Source of the DNA: Macrostomum hystrix
Lineage: Eukaryota > Platyhelminthes > Macrostomidae
DNA: 64,000 nucleotides
Reading direction: 5' to 3'
Assembly (NCBI GenBank): GCA_950097015.1
Contig: CATNEN010000038.1
Coordinates: 11,759,001 to 11,823,000, forward strand
Made by a program: the position numbers and the translations under genes. The notes beneath the pieces were generated by a model, which was given only the letters and a program-made list of their open reading frames with translations, was not told the DNA's origin and searched no databases. Positions 1 through 10,400 of this stretch are shown one piece after another (position 1 is the stretch's first letter; every line of letters starts with the position of its first letter).

Positions 1-2300
1 AAACTTATCAATAGAAAAGTGACAAAATTTCAGTAGAGTTACCCATAGCCAGTTTTTCGTAATCCAGAAGATACAGTTAAAACTTGAATGTTTATTACTT
101 TTAAAGACTTCAAAATAAATGGTTCATATTGGAATTGGAACAGAAAAGTTTTTTGTTGTTTCCATAAAGCTACCACAGAAGATGTACGCTTGTAGCTTAA
201 CTAGCTTAGCTTAACTATTCTAGCTTAGCTTAACAATTCTAGCTTAACCTGTGCTTTGAAAAGTTAGCTGAAAGCTAATAGATAAATTTGAGTTCATAAT
301 TAACAAAAGTAAGCTACTTACAAATTTAACAAATTTAATAAAGTATTTTTTAATCTAATTGAACTATTGAACAAATTAACTGTTGCTCAGGGTGAAACAT
401 AAACCGAAACATTTTTTTCATTTTTAGTTAATCTTCAAACTATATTTTTTAGAAAAACTCTAAATAATTATTTGTTTAACTAAAAAAATTGCAGCTTACA
501 TTCTCAAAGCTTACAGTAGGTATAGGTAGTTATGGTTTTAAAAAGTATTCAAGCATAATTCATTCATAGGCCTATTCATTTAAATTAAGAATTCATATAT
601 CATTCCTCAAATGAATATGAATGAGTTATTATTAAATTAAGAATTCAAATGAATTATGGCTACTGATTATACTTTATACCTTAGGTTGGAGGCTGGAGCT
701 AATGGCAAATAATAGCGAAATGATTACAAAACGATGATTGTGTAACCGTACCTTGAGATTCTAGACAAATCTTCACAATCAAGATCAGTGAACACTCTAA
801 GCAGAATTTCGTCGGGTAGCTTATTCATATTAGAACAAGTCACTGAAATGGATGCGCAATGTGTGCACAATGCACTGCGTCACTAGCTGGCGCTGGGAAA
901 TTTCTGATTCAGTTAGACTCTGGAACAAAAATGTATGGACTTTGTGAATGTCCTAACAGATTTAACTATCGAAGAAAACAGATATGATGTAATTAAACCA
1001 ATAGCGAAACAATAACGAAAATAAGAGAGAGTAGACTAGACAATTATTATTATTTTACAGAAGATAAAATTAAAAAGCGACAGCGTTCATACTTCGAAGA
1101 CGCTAAAAATAGCTATACTTTCTGCAGGAAAACAATTTATTTGGTAAATTAGTTATTTCCTGGTCGTATTAATTCAACAGTAGCACATTCTTTAGCTTCT
1201 ATCAATTCCTCTATCAGGTTATAGTTGTTTTAATACGTCGCAAATTATCGCTTCTTATCGTAAACATTTTTAAAACTCGTACGGTGTTACCCACGTGTCC
1301 TGTCCACAATCACCACACAACACCTTTTATTCTATTATGATTAAATTACCACCTATTTTACCCAATTTTTCTTTGCGTGAAGTCGTGATAGCTATATCTG
1401 TGAAGTCGAAACTTTTCTGCAAATTTCTAGTCTTCACTTGTATCTAGATTTTATAGATTTTAAATTTTTTAATTTATAAAGGTTTATACTAATTTTAAAG
1501 GGGCCTATAGGTTATAAAATAAACTTAATTTGATACTATTTACTTTTTTCAGTATTGATCGAAAACGCTAATCTTTTTATACAGGAATTAGGTCGATAAA
1601 TATTTCTTTGACAGCCATGTCGTGTCTATTACAAATAATTACTGTTTACTCTCTTGTTGTTTAGCTGATACATAAATTAACTACACCAATGTGCTAGAGA
1701 ATAGAGCAGCTGGGGAGCATGCATTTCAGTAGACTTACACGTTATTTGACATCAAATAAACATAAAAATTTTGCTACAAAGTTCTGCTTATGAAAGCTAG
1801 TTTGCTAACTGTTAACTGTCTTTTTTCTATCATCTGATCATCTGATTCTGAATCATCAATTTTGTGCACAAAACAAGAAAGTTCTTTTAGAACTATACCT
1901 TTTAGAGAGTGCTCTATATGCACTAATTTATTTTTTATGCTCAATTCACATGTATTTTTTATTTCCAGCAGCTAGAACAGTATTTTACTTCTTAGAATTA
2001 ATCTCCATATTATTTTTGGCTATCACTTCTGATGCTTACTTTCAGAAAGTATAAGGGTAAATAAAAATACTAATAGAATTTCAAAGAATTATTGGATAAA
2101 AAATCGTCATCTATGAATAACCTCATAAAATTTTTAGTTTAAACTTTACATGTATATATATAATACATATGTTCTGAAAGCTCAGTCAAAGTACTCAAAG
2201 GGTGGTAAAAAGGAAGTCATTTCTTAATCAAAATTTAACTCACGTGATCTTAAAAACATGCTAGTTATTAATTTTAATATGAATGTTTTGATTACGACGA
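1..2300. other. AT-rich sequence, nothing recognised
   Basis: No exon, RNA gene or element could be supported on either strand. There are short TAGCTTAAC direct repeats near 195-250. Confidence 0.6.
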
Positions 2301-2580
2301 GGAAAATTCTGCCAATTACGCCGACTCCTGAGCACACACGCACACAGATACTGTACGCATACACACGCTTACATAGGTGTGTACATCTGCCCTTGACTTT
2401 CTCGTCGTCAGGCGTTGTACACTCTCACTGTGCCTTGGAGGCTGGCCCTCAAAGGCGAAAATTGTACGACAAGCCTCCAAGCCTTATTTGCGGCTGCGCC
2501 CTAAATAAAAGTGGCCTCACCGCGGAATCGAGTTCGCGGACCTTGGTGCTAGATGTAAACGCGTTAGACCGCGTACAAAA
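2301..2580 (-). repeat. SINE family A, copy 1 (tRNA-derived)
   Basis: On the minus strand the head has box A-like GGTCTAACGCG and a box B-like GAACTCGATTCC region, then the shared body (GGGCGCAGCC, CAAGGCACAGTGAGAGTGTAC, GTGTGCTCAGGAGTC). The 3' TTA tail is missing here. Confidence 0.8.
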
Positions 2581-3892
2581 ATGTATTTTTTACTCGATCT
2601 ATCAGTTGGCCTAAGTACTTCATTCACCATAAGCGTCAAGCTGCCTTTCTACTTTCGTGCTGAAAATTCTGCTTTTCGTCACTGGGTGCTTGTACTTTAC
2701 GAAAGAAACGCATAGCATAGCCAACCAATGTAAATACTTTTAGATATTCCCTTTTTCTCTACGCATAACCTCTATCTCTGCCCATCATAAATGTTTATTG
2801 AAGCCGAAGCCTATTTTAAGTCGGCGAAGCTGACTGACGCAACGCAGGCAATAAAAATAATCCGGATTCCCTAGGGGTGCACGGGAAGTGCAGTTGGGGG
2901 GGAGTATTAATAAACGCGGCAAGGGAGAAAGATTTGGCGACAGTCAAATTCATCTTTCCTCAGGTTTTTTTGGGGCGGACCGAGGGGGATTTGGGACTAT
3001 TATAGGAGAGTGGGATGGAAGGAAGACATAGAATGTACTGCCGCGGGTCTAGCAGAGACAGAGCGGTAAAACGGGAGCGGGCTGGGCGGGCACCGTGCGA
3101 TTGCAGGGAGGGAGAGAAAGAGTGAAAAAATCGAAAGGCGGGATTTCGGTTTCCAACCCATTCGTTCTGCTCCCGTTGAGAGTGAGACAGGGAGAGAATT
3201 GCAGGCACAAACGAGTAGTTTATCGTTTCAACTCCTGGTCTTATTTCATTTTTTCTTGACTTTGTCCACAATAAATATATTTACATGCAGTTTATATATA
3301 GTATTTTTTCTGTCCAATGACAGAGCCCCCAAAGATTAGTATATGTTTAGAATGAAGACACAACTAAGAAATTGATTGCGCTTCCTATAGACTAAAAGTT
3401 TTTTGTGTGTCTTATATCCATGTGTCCTATGTGTATTCCATTCGATTTTAGTACGCTGGGCCGTCTGGGGAATCCTAGATAGCTATACAGCATCTCCTCT
3501 CCTCTCCTCTCTACTCTCTACCTCAGCCACCACCTCGTTTTAGTCAGTCAGGGCAAGTAATAAAAAAACTGGCTGGCTATGAGTAGGGTGAAAGGATTGG
3601 TGACCTGCGGGCTAGTGGGATAGAAAATGAACCTGTGGGGGGGATAAGGGACTGGGGATCGAGTGAGCCTGATAGCAGGTAATGACATCCCTACCTGTCT
3701 TGTCCTTTTTGCCGCTAAGGAAAGTTAATTGATGCATAAAAAGGCAATTAACCAGACTTATTCCATCGGGGATTAATTAGATACATGAAATAGTTTTATG
3801 TATTTTTGACCTCACCTTAAGCGTGTGATGACCCGTGATTAGCATATAAAATAAATTATGTATAGCCATGCTCATATGCGCCCATAACATGG
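2581..3892. other. unannotated interval
   Basis: Mixed composition with a GC-richer patch at 2860-3200. No conserved protein segment was recognised; short open frames here look random. Confidence 0.55.
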
Positions 3893-3900
3893 GATGTATG

Positions 3901-4528
3901 CAGTGGCGCAACCAGGGGGGGGCGGGGTGGCGGCCGCCCCCCCCTTCGGCCCGCGGGGGCAATGTACGCAAACGGCAAGCCAAGACGCTTCTTAATGTAT
4001 TACCTTATCTCATTCCCTGTCCCCCAAGTCCAACGTACATAGACCAAAGACCTTCATTATAATCGTGCGTGCGTTCTGATTTTTTAAACCTTTTAAATCG
4101 TCTGGGCCCTACCCTACCGGCCCTTGAAATTGGCCCAGGAATGATGGGCGAAAACCGCGAAACAGAGCGCGCTCCACGTGGCGGCCGCTCCCTTCGACCC
4201 GCGGGGCAATGTACGCAAAGGGCAATGTACCCAAAGGGCAATGTACCCAAAGGGCAAGGTACGCAAAGGGCAATGTACGCAAATGGCAATATACGCAAAT
4301 GGCAATGTACCCAAAGGGCAATGTAGGCAAAGGGCAATGTACGCAAAGGGCAATGTACCCAAAGGGCAATGTACGCAAAGGGCAATGTAGGCAAAGGGCA
4401 ATGTACGCAAAGGGCAATGTACGCAAAGGGCAATGTACGCAAAGGGCAATGTACCCAAAGGGCAATGTACGCAAAGGGCAATGTACGCAAAGACCGCCCC
4501 CTTAAGGCAAAACCTGGTTGCGCCACTG
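3901..4528. mobile_element. hAT-type MITE 1 with internal 16-bp array
   Basis: The terminal inverted repeats are perfect over 16 bp (CAGTGGCGCAACCAGG) and are flanked by an exact 8-bp target duplication, GATGTATG, at 3893-3900 and 4529-4536. The 8-bp duplication and the CAGTGGCG-type end are hallmarks of hAT elements. There is no transposase, so it is non-autonomous. The interior holds a GC-rich block repeated twice (about 3930-3965 and 4181-4206) and, after the second block, about 18 copies of a 16-bp unit (GGCAATGTACGCAAAG). Confidence 0.9.
4206..4495. repeat. 16-bp minisatellite inside hAT MITE 1
   Basis: Units are variants of GGCAATGTACGCAAAG (TACCC, TAGGC variants). Because 16 is not a multiple of 3, repeat frames stay open on both strands in several registers; these are not genes. 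The first GC-rich block upstream (near 3960) is followed by only one recognisable unit, perhaps the unexpanded state. Confidence 0.9.
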
Positions 4529-5269
4529 GATGTATGCCAAGAAACTTCATTAGCTCATTACAACACACTTCAAGACACTTCTATTTATAGCTTTTACACT
4601 GAAATCACAGAACTTACCAGTTAAATTCTGAGTTGTGTGCCTAAAATTTCATACTAAATACTACAGTAACGAAAAATTGTCTATCGTTTTTTAAAGTTAT
4701 ACTTACGTTACTTCAAGTACTCAAGTAATCGTTTTGGTGGCCTAATGTACACAAAAAATTCAGTCCGTCTGTATGCAGAGATTACAATTTTTCTTTATCG
4801 TGCATTTTTTCTAGTCAGTTAAGTCAGCAAAGCAAAGTTTGTGACAGGCAGAGAGAGATAGAGATCGAGAGTAAGTGGGACACGGTTCTTTATTTCAACA
4901 TTGACGTCAATGCATTGTGGCCAATATTTGTGAAACCGAAAAAGCGAAAGTATTTATTTGTCAATACAATGCGAACAACAGTCAATATTAGACAAAAGTC
5001 TTCTGATTGGATGGGGTTAAAACCATGCGCAAATGTACACATGAGTATGTAAAGTCAGCAGAGAGGGACAGAGAGAGGCAGGCACAGCGAAGCACCAAGG
5101 TGAAATCTAAAGCGCCAATCCAACACGCATGCCTTCTCCGTTCACTATATAGGCAACTATTATATCAACTACTCTAGTTACTATTGGTGCATGCTTACTA
5201 TACTCGTATTCGCTCAGTTAAGTTATGTTAAATTTGCAGCTGTCTCTGCTTCAAGAGCCTCAACTCAGA

Positions 5270-5299
5270 TATAAAAGTCGTATTACTTGGATCTCAGTT
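5270..5299 (+). promoter_or_regulatory. TATA box plus initiator-like promoter
   Basis: TATAAAAG at 5270-5277 is followed by TCAGTT at 5294-5299, putting the initiator A about 26 nt after the first T of the TATA box, the canonical spacing. The ATG of the candidate exon at 5370 is about 74 nt downstream of the predicted start site. Confidence 0.5.
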
Positions 5300-5369
5300 C
5301 ATATTCGATAATTGACACCTATAGATTGACTGACAGCTGTTGAGGGTCCCACAGCTTGGCTGGCTAGCG

Positions 5370-5462
5370 ATGAAACGAAGTGGAAAATCTGATAAGGCGT
5401 CTGCCGTGTCAGCGAAGTGCAGCAAATTCTCGATTAGTGCACCTACCGACTATGACAAATCA
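5370..5462 (+). CDS. candidate alternative first coding exon (possibly PDE2A)
   Basis: The ATG at 5370 opens 31 codons, rich in Ser and Lys at first and ending with FSISAPTDYDKS. A strong GTGAGT donor follows at 5463. The exon ends in phase 0, which would splice in frame to the PDE2A exon at 18222. A TATA box (5270-5277) and an initiator-like TCAGTT (5294-5299) lie at the expected spacing upstream. Mammalian PDE2A uses alternative N-terminal exons, so this would be a second N-terminus. The ISAPT stretch also resembles the start of a CRIB motif as in PAK4-type kinases, but the His residues that follow in CRIB domains are not seen, and no kinase exons occur downstream. Ownership is therefore uncertain. 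Confidence 0.42.
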
Positions 5463-7325
5463 GTGAGTTTTGTTTATTTCTACGATTTTAAATGTACAAA
5501 AATGAACGAATGCTCCCTTACCTACTGTAAGTAGCCAGCTGAGTGAAAGTATTATTTTTAGGCGCCTCATTCACTTACTGCATGGCTTGCTTTTGCTGCA
5601 TGCAGTAATTTTTTCCTCAAGTATATGAGTGAGTACATTTTTTCTACCTTACTCTCACCCTCAAAGCACACCTTTTCCCTCTCGCGCTGCTTTTTCCCCT
5701 CTAGCCTCTTGCTTCAGTAAAATCAGTACTCAGCCCTATAATATTAGCCAAATCTGCTCTCTGGCGGGTCCCATTACTCGCGAAATCTTTGCCCGCTCAG
5801 TCCTCCTTACAATCTTGCCTCTTTCGAATTTCTGTCTGGGCAGGCAATGCTAGTACTAGACTAGAAACGTTTCTAGTATTCCCTGGTCTGGGGAACACAG
5901 ATTTCTCATACTTTATATATAAAAACTACATTTCTAAATTAGAGTACTTTCGTTGGCTAGGCAAGCAATTTAGGCCAGTAAAATGGTTCACAACAAGCAC
6001 AATGTTCACCATACGATGAAGATGTCAATCTCAGCACCTGTGGTATCTGTGCTGCAACCAGATTCAGAACGTATTCCTGAGAAACTAAATATTGTGAAAT
6101 AATTGCAAACTATCTAGGTGCATAATGCATGCAACACCATGAGAGCTCAATAGCAATAAAGCACAGAGAATGTACCTCCATTGCTCTCCTTCAGCATTTA
6201 TGCAATATTTCTGACAACCTATTCTAACAAAACGTTTTTTTCTTATTTAAATATAGCTTCGCATTGGGTCTCAACCTGCACCCTGTATGTGTAAAAAGCT
6301 TTCTTTAGATGCTAAAGGTGTATGTAAGGCATGAGCGAAACAACAATCTTAGAAGGAGAAACAAAAGATTTTTTTCATACGCGTTTAGCGCAAGCAACAA
6401 GCAACGGAACGCTGATATAAATATGAGTCTGTCATAGGGAGAGGCGTTGAAATTGAAAAAAAAGTATACTTTTCTGTCTGCTGGTGCGAAAGATCACGCT
6501 GAGAATTGAGGTAGGGAATGAGTAGAGAGAGAAGAGCGTCTTCATTTTCGAAAGAAGAAAATTCAGCTTACTTTCAATGGAATTAGTATTCCATCTGTCA
6601 CATCTAAAAATCTGACCGAACTCTTTAAAAATCCTTTCATTACTGGCAGCAGCAGCTTCTGTTCTAGTTTAGTCTACTGCGAATGAAGAAGGAAAGAAGG
6701 GGTGGTCGCCTGCACGCCGTCCCCTTTGACGAGCGACCCCCACTAGCCTTTAGCCGCGCGGAGGGGGTTGGCTGGCGGAGGAGAGAGTTGGCCGAGGGGG
6801 TGGCCGTCAGTCCTGGCGGAGAAGAGAGTTCGCGGAGGCGGGGTGAGAGCAGCTTGGGGTGGGGTGGGGCCACGCGGTGGAGGGAAGGCGAGTGGCGTGT
6901 GGCGCGCATGCCAATTTTGACTCGCAGCCCAGTCGGACGTCGCATATTTGAAGAAGAGCAGCAGCAAGCAGTATGCGGCACTCCTCCCTACTCTCCCTGA
7001 GCCATCTTATATTGCCCCTATCCTTCTTCTATTTATATTGTTGTTTTTCTTTCCACTTAGCCCTATTCTTTTAGGCTCTCGCGCGGTCGTCAAATTTCAT
7101 TTCATTTTCCGAGCGATGGCAGTTGCTTTTTAATTATTAATTTATAGTTCCCAATCTTTCACCACTATCCGGCTATGAGTATCATTATTGGAAGATTTCT
7201 TCAATTCGAATTTTATTTACTGTAGATCAGATCAAGATATTTTTATACTCCAAGGTAAATATTGAAAACGTAAAGAGAGGCGAAAGGAGAGACCCTCTCG
7301 GTGACGGAGAAAGAAAGCAGTTAAG
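5463..7325. other. upstream/intronic interval with a GC-rich block at 6680-6930
   Basis: If the candidate exon at 5370 belongs to PDE2A, this is part of its first intron. The GC-rich, CpG-containing block 400-650 bp before the ATG at 7326 could be the promoter region of the main first exon. No coding similarity was seen. Confidence 0.45.
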
Positions 7326-7442
7326 ATGGCTGCAGCCTGTTGCGGTTTAATGCGACGTCGAAGAAACGGGAATAGCAAGTACCAGCAGCAGCAGCAGCAG
7401 CAGCAGCCATATCAACAAACTTCTGCGTCTAGCGCGGCGAAC
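7326..7442 (+). CDS. PDE2A: PDE2A exon 1: start codon, Cys pair and polyQ
   Basis: The ATG at 7326 sits in a good context (AAGATGG) and opens 39 codons. They begin MAAACCGLM, followed by four Arg, then eight Gln encoded by an unbroken CAG run. The exon ends at a GTAAGT donor in phase 0, which fits exon 2 at 18222. Mammalian PDE2A also starts with a short Cys-containing, Q/P-rich segment that is lipid-modified in the membrane-bound forms. The CC pair at residues 5-6 could serve the same role, but that is inference. No TATA box is evident just upstream; the flank is GC/GA-rich. Confidence 0.72.
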
Positions 7443-10400
7443 GTAAGTCTCATGAGCTCAAACTGAGCTGCTTGATTGTAGAAAATCCCTACACCCTGTT
7501 AAAAGTGAAGCAATTCACGACAGATTCGGAAGAGTATGGGCGAAATATCTGTGACACTTTGAGGAAAGTTTCCGTTGCGAATCTGATAATTGAATATATT
7601 AGCGAGACTGAGTAGCTTGGTTTTTTCCTCAGGTATGTCGGTCTGTCAGTCTGTCAGGAACATGACACACTATGTCGGTCTGTTCGTAAGATTTTTCGGT
7701 TTGTTCCTGAGGTATGTCGATCTGTTAATTAGGTATGTCACTATGTTCCAGAGGTATGTCGATGTTTTTTAAGTTTTCTCGGTCTGTTCCTGAGGTATTT
7801 CGCTCAGTTCCTGAGGTATTTGAATCTGTTCCTATGGTATGACAGTCTATTCCTGAGTTTTTTCCGTCGATTCGTAAGGTATGTCGATCTGTCCCTAAGT
7901 TTTCTCGGTCTGTTCCTGAGGTATTTCGCTCAGTTCCTGAGGTATTTGAATCTGTTCCTATGGTATGACAGTCTATTCCTGAGTTTTTTCCGTCGATTCG
8001 TAAGGTATGTCGATCTGTTCCTAAGTTTTCTCGGTCTGTTCCTGAGGTATTTCGCTCAGTTCCTGAGGTATTTCAATCTGTTCCTATGGTATGACAGTCT
8101 ATTCCTGAGTTTTTTCCGTCGATTCGTAAGGTATGTCGATCTGTCCCTAAGTTTTCTCGGTCTGTTCCTGAGGTATTTCGCTCAGTTCCTGAGGTATTTC
8201 AATCTGTTCCTATGGTATGACAGTCTATTCCTGAGTTTTTTCCGTCGATTCGTAAGGTATGTCGATCTGTCCCTAAGTTTTCTCGGTCTGTTCCTGAGGT
8301 ATTTCGCTCAGTTCCTGAGGTATTTCAATCTGTTCCTATGGTATGACAGTCTATTCCTGAGTTTTTTCCGTCGATTCGTAAGGTATGTCGATCTGTTCCT
8401 AAGTTTTCTCGGTCTGTTCCTGAGGTATTTCGCTCAGTTCCTGAGGTATTTCAATCTGTTCCTATGGTATGACAGTCTATTCCTGAGTTTTTTCCGTCGA
8501 TTCGTAAGGTATGTCGATCTGTTCCTAAGTTTTGTCGGTCTGTTCCTGAGGTATTTCGATCTGTTCCTGAGGTATGCCGATCTGTTCCTAAGTTTTGTCG
8601 GTCTGTTCCTGAGGTATGCTGATCTGTTCAAAAGTTTTTTCGGTCTATTCTTGAGGTATGTCAGTCTATTCCTGAGGTATTTCGGTCTGTTCATGAGGTA
8701 TGTTGGACTGTTCGTTAGATTTGTCGGTCTGCTAGTAAGGTTTTTCGTATTGTTCCTTAGTTTTGTCGCTCGGTTTGTGAGATATTTCGATCGGTTACTG
8801 AAGTATGTCGCTCTGTTCCTGAGGTATGTCGGTCGGTTACTGAGGTGTGTCGGTTTGTTTCTGAGTTTTGTCAGTCGGTTCGTAAGCTTTGTCGGATTGT
8901 TCCTAAGTTTTGTCAGTCGGTTTGTGAGGTACGTCTGTCGGTTCCTGAGTTCGTGTCGGTTCCTGTCAGTTTGTTTCTGAGTTTTGTCGGTCGGTTTGTA
9001 AGATATATCGGTCTGTTCGTATGGTGCTTCGGTCTGTTGATGGTGAGTCTGCAACTACGAGCGTATAACTTGTACTTTTCCACAGGCTCTCGGGCCTATC
9101 ACAGACGTATTGTCTGCTGCTACCATACTTAGCTAACTGTTACCATTTTTCATTGATGCATCATTCATAGTGCCCAGACCACTACATCCATCCATTCAAG
9201 TAAAAGTTTCCTACCCCACTTGGCAATAGCTACGAGTATAGGTGGTGAGAGTGACTGCAGACAGGCTCTCTTGAAACGGGTTGGCAGGAACTTCATGCAG
9301 GCATATCAGAGAGATGACTTTCATCTACGAGTATGTGATAGACCTGAAATGTTCAAACCAGTTTTTTGGTTGACTTCCAACCCTCTGGATGAGAGAGAGA
9401 CGGCCTAGCTGCGGGGATTGTGCCAACTCTAGAGCATTGCCCATTGGGATCTAAGGAGGCGGAATCTAGCGAGAGAGAATGAGATGAGGAAAACGGGGAA
9501 GAGTAGACAGAGAAATATACGACTGTCTCCCTTGAGTCCGTGCTCACAGTTTGCCCTAACAGCCCCTGGCATAGTTACAAGATGAGAGAGCGGCGTGGTC
9601 TCAGTTTCATCTCGCTCCGTGCGGGTCCTTCCCAGCTGCTCGCACAGATGTGACGCAGGTCCGGCCTGTAGATACGAGTTATTTTGCTGATAAATCCCTG
9701 TGGCAAACTCCTGCCTGTCAGTTAAGTTAGTATATAGAACTCACTGACTGCTACACAGTTCTCATTTGCTGACACTGCTCAGTCAGGTCACAGATGGGAA
9801 AACACGGCTTGCTAAAGGGAGGGCAAAGCAAAGATAGAGAGAAACTATAAGAGGAGAGGCCGCAGCATTCTTTTCTTGGCTATAGGATCTAGTTTTCCCC
9901 GCCCATGCAGCCTCCCTTGTGCCTCATCCTCACCTATATACCTTGCTTAACCCGTGGAGCGACAAGAAAGGAGATCATATGGCGCCATAGCGGAAGGCTT
10001 TGAGGATAATCTGCCCCAATGCCAACTGTATAGTATGGACTAGGATTAGGGAAGAAAGATGGCTCAGGATTAGGATAGATAGGAAATGTACGAGCTGCTT
10101 CTGAGAAAGCGCGCCATTGTAACTCGTGAGGGGGGAGTTTTGCTGAAAACTTGTCAGTATGGGACATGCATGATAGAAGCGTCCTTGCGGTCATAAGAAT
10201 GCGTCGCGTAATACAGGGCATGTGTCCGGACACAGGTGGACTCGGGGGTAGGTCGGCAGGTGTATGGATAGTTTGGTCGGTAGATTTCGATTAGACAGAA
10301 AGATAAGACAGATTGATAAAAACGACACCAAAGCCAGAAAGACTATATAGATGGCTTTATAGATTAGGGTGGGTGGCAGAGCGGTCTAACGCGTTGACCT

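Noticed and set aside
5420-5462. CRIB domain of a PAK4-type kinase (ISAPTDYDK)
   Set aside because: Only the first residues fit; the conserved His-x-x-His-x-Gly part is not in the exon or seen downstream, and no kinase exons occur in the window.
6664-7000. Overlapping open frames in the GC-rich block
   Set aside because: High GC content alone lowers stop frequency; no family resemblance on either strand.
7820-8980. 386-codon open frame on + strand
   Set aside because: It coincides with the 21-bp array and its 126-bp higher-order repeat; the sequence is a pure translation of the repeat with no domain and no splice or start context.
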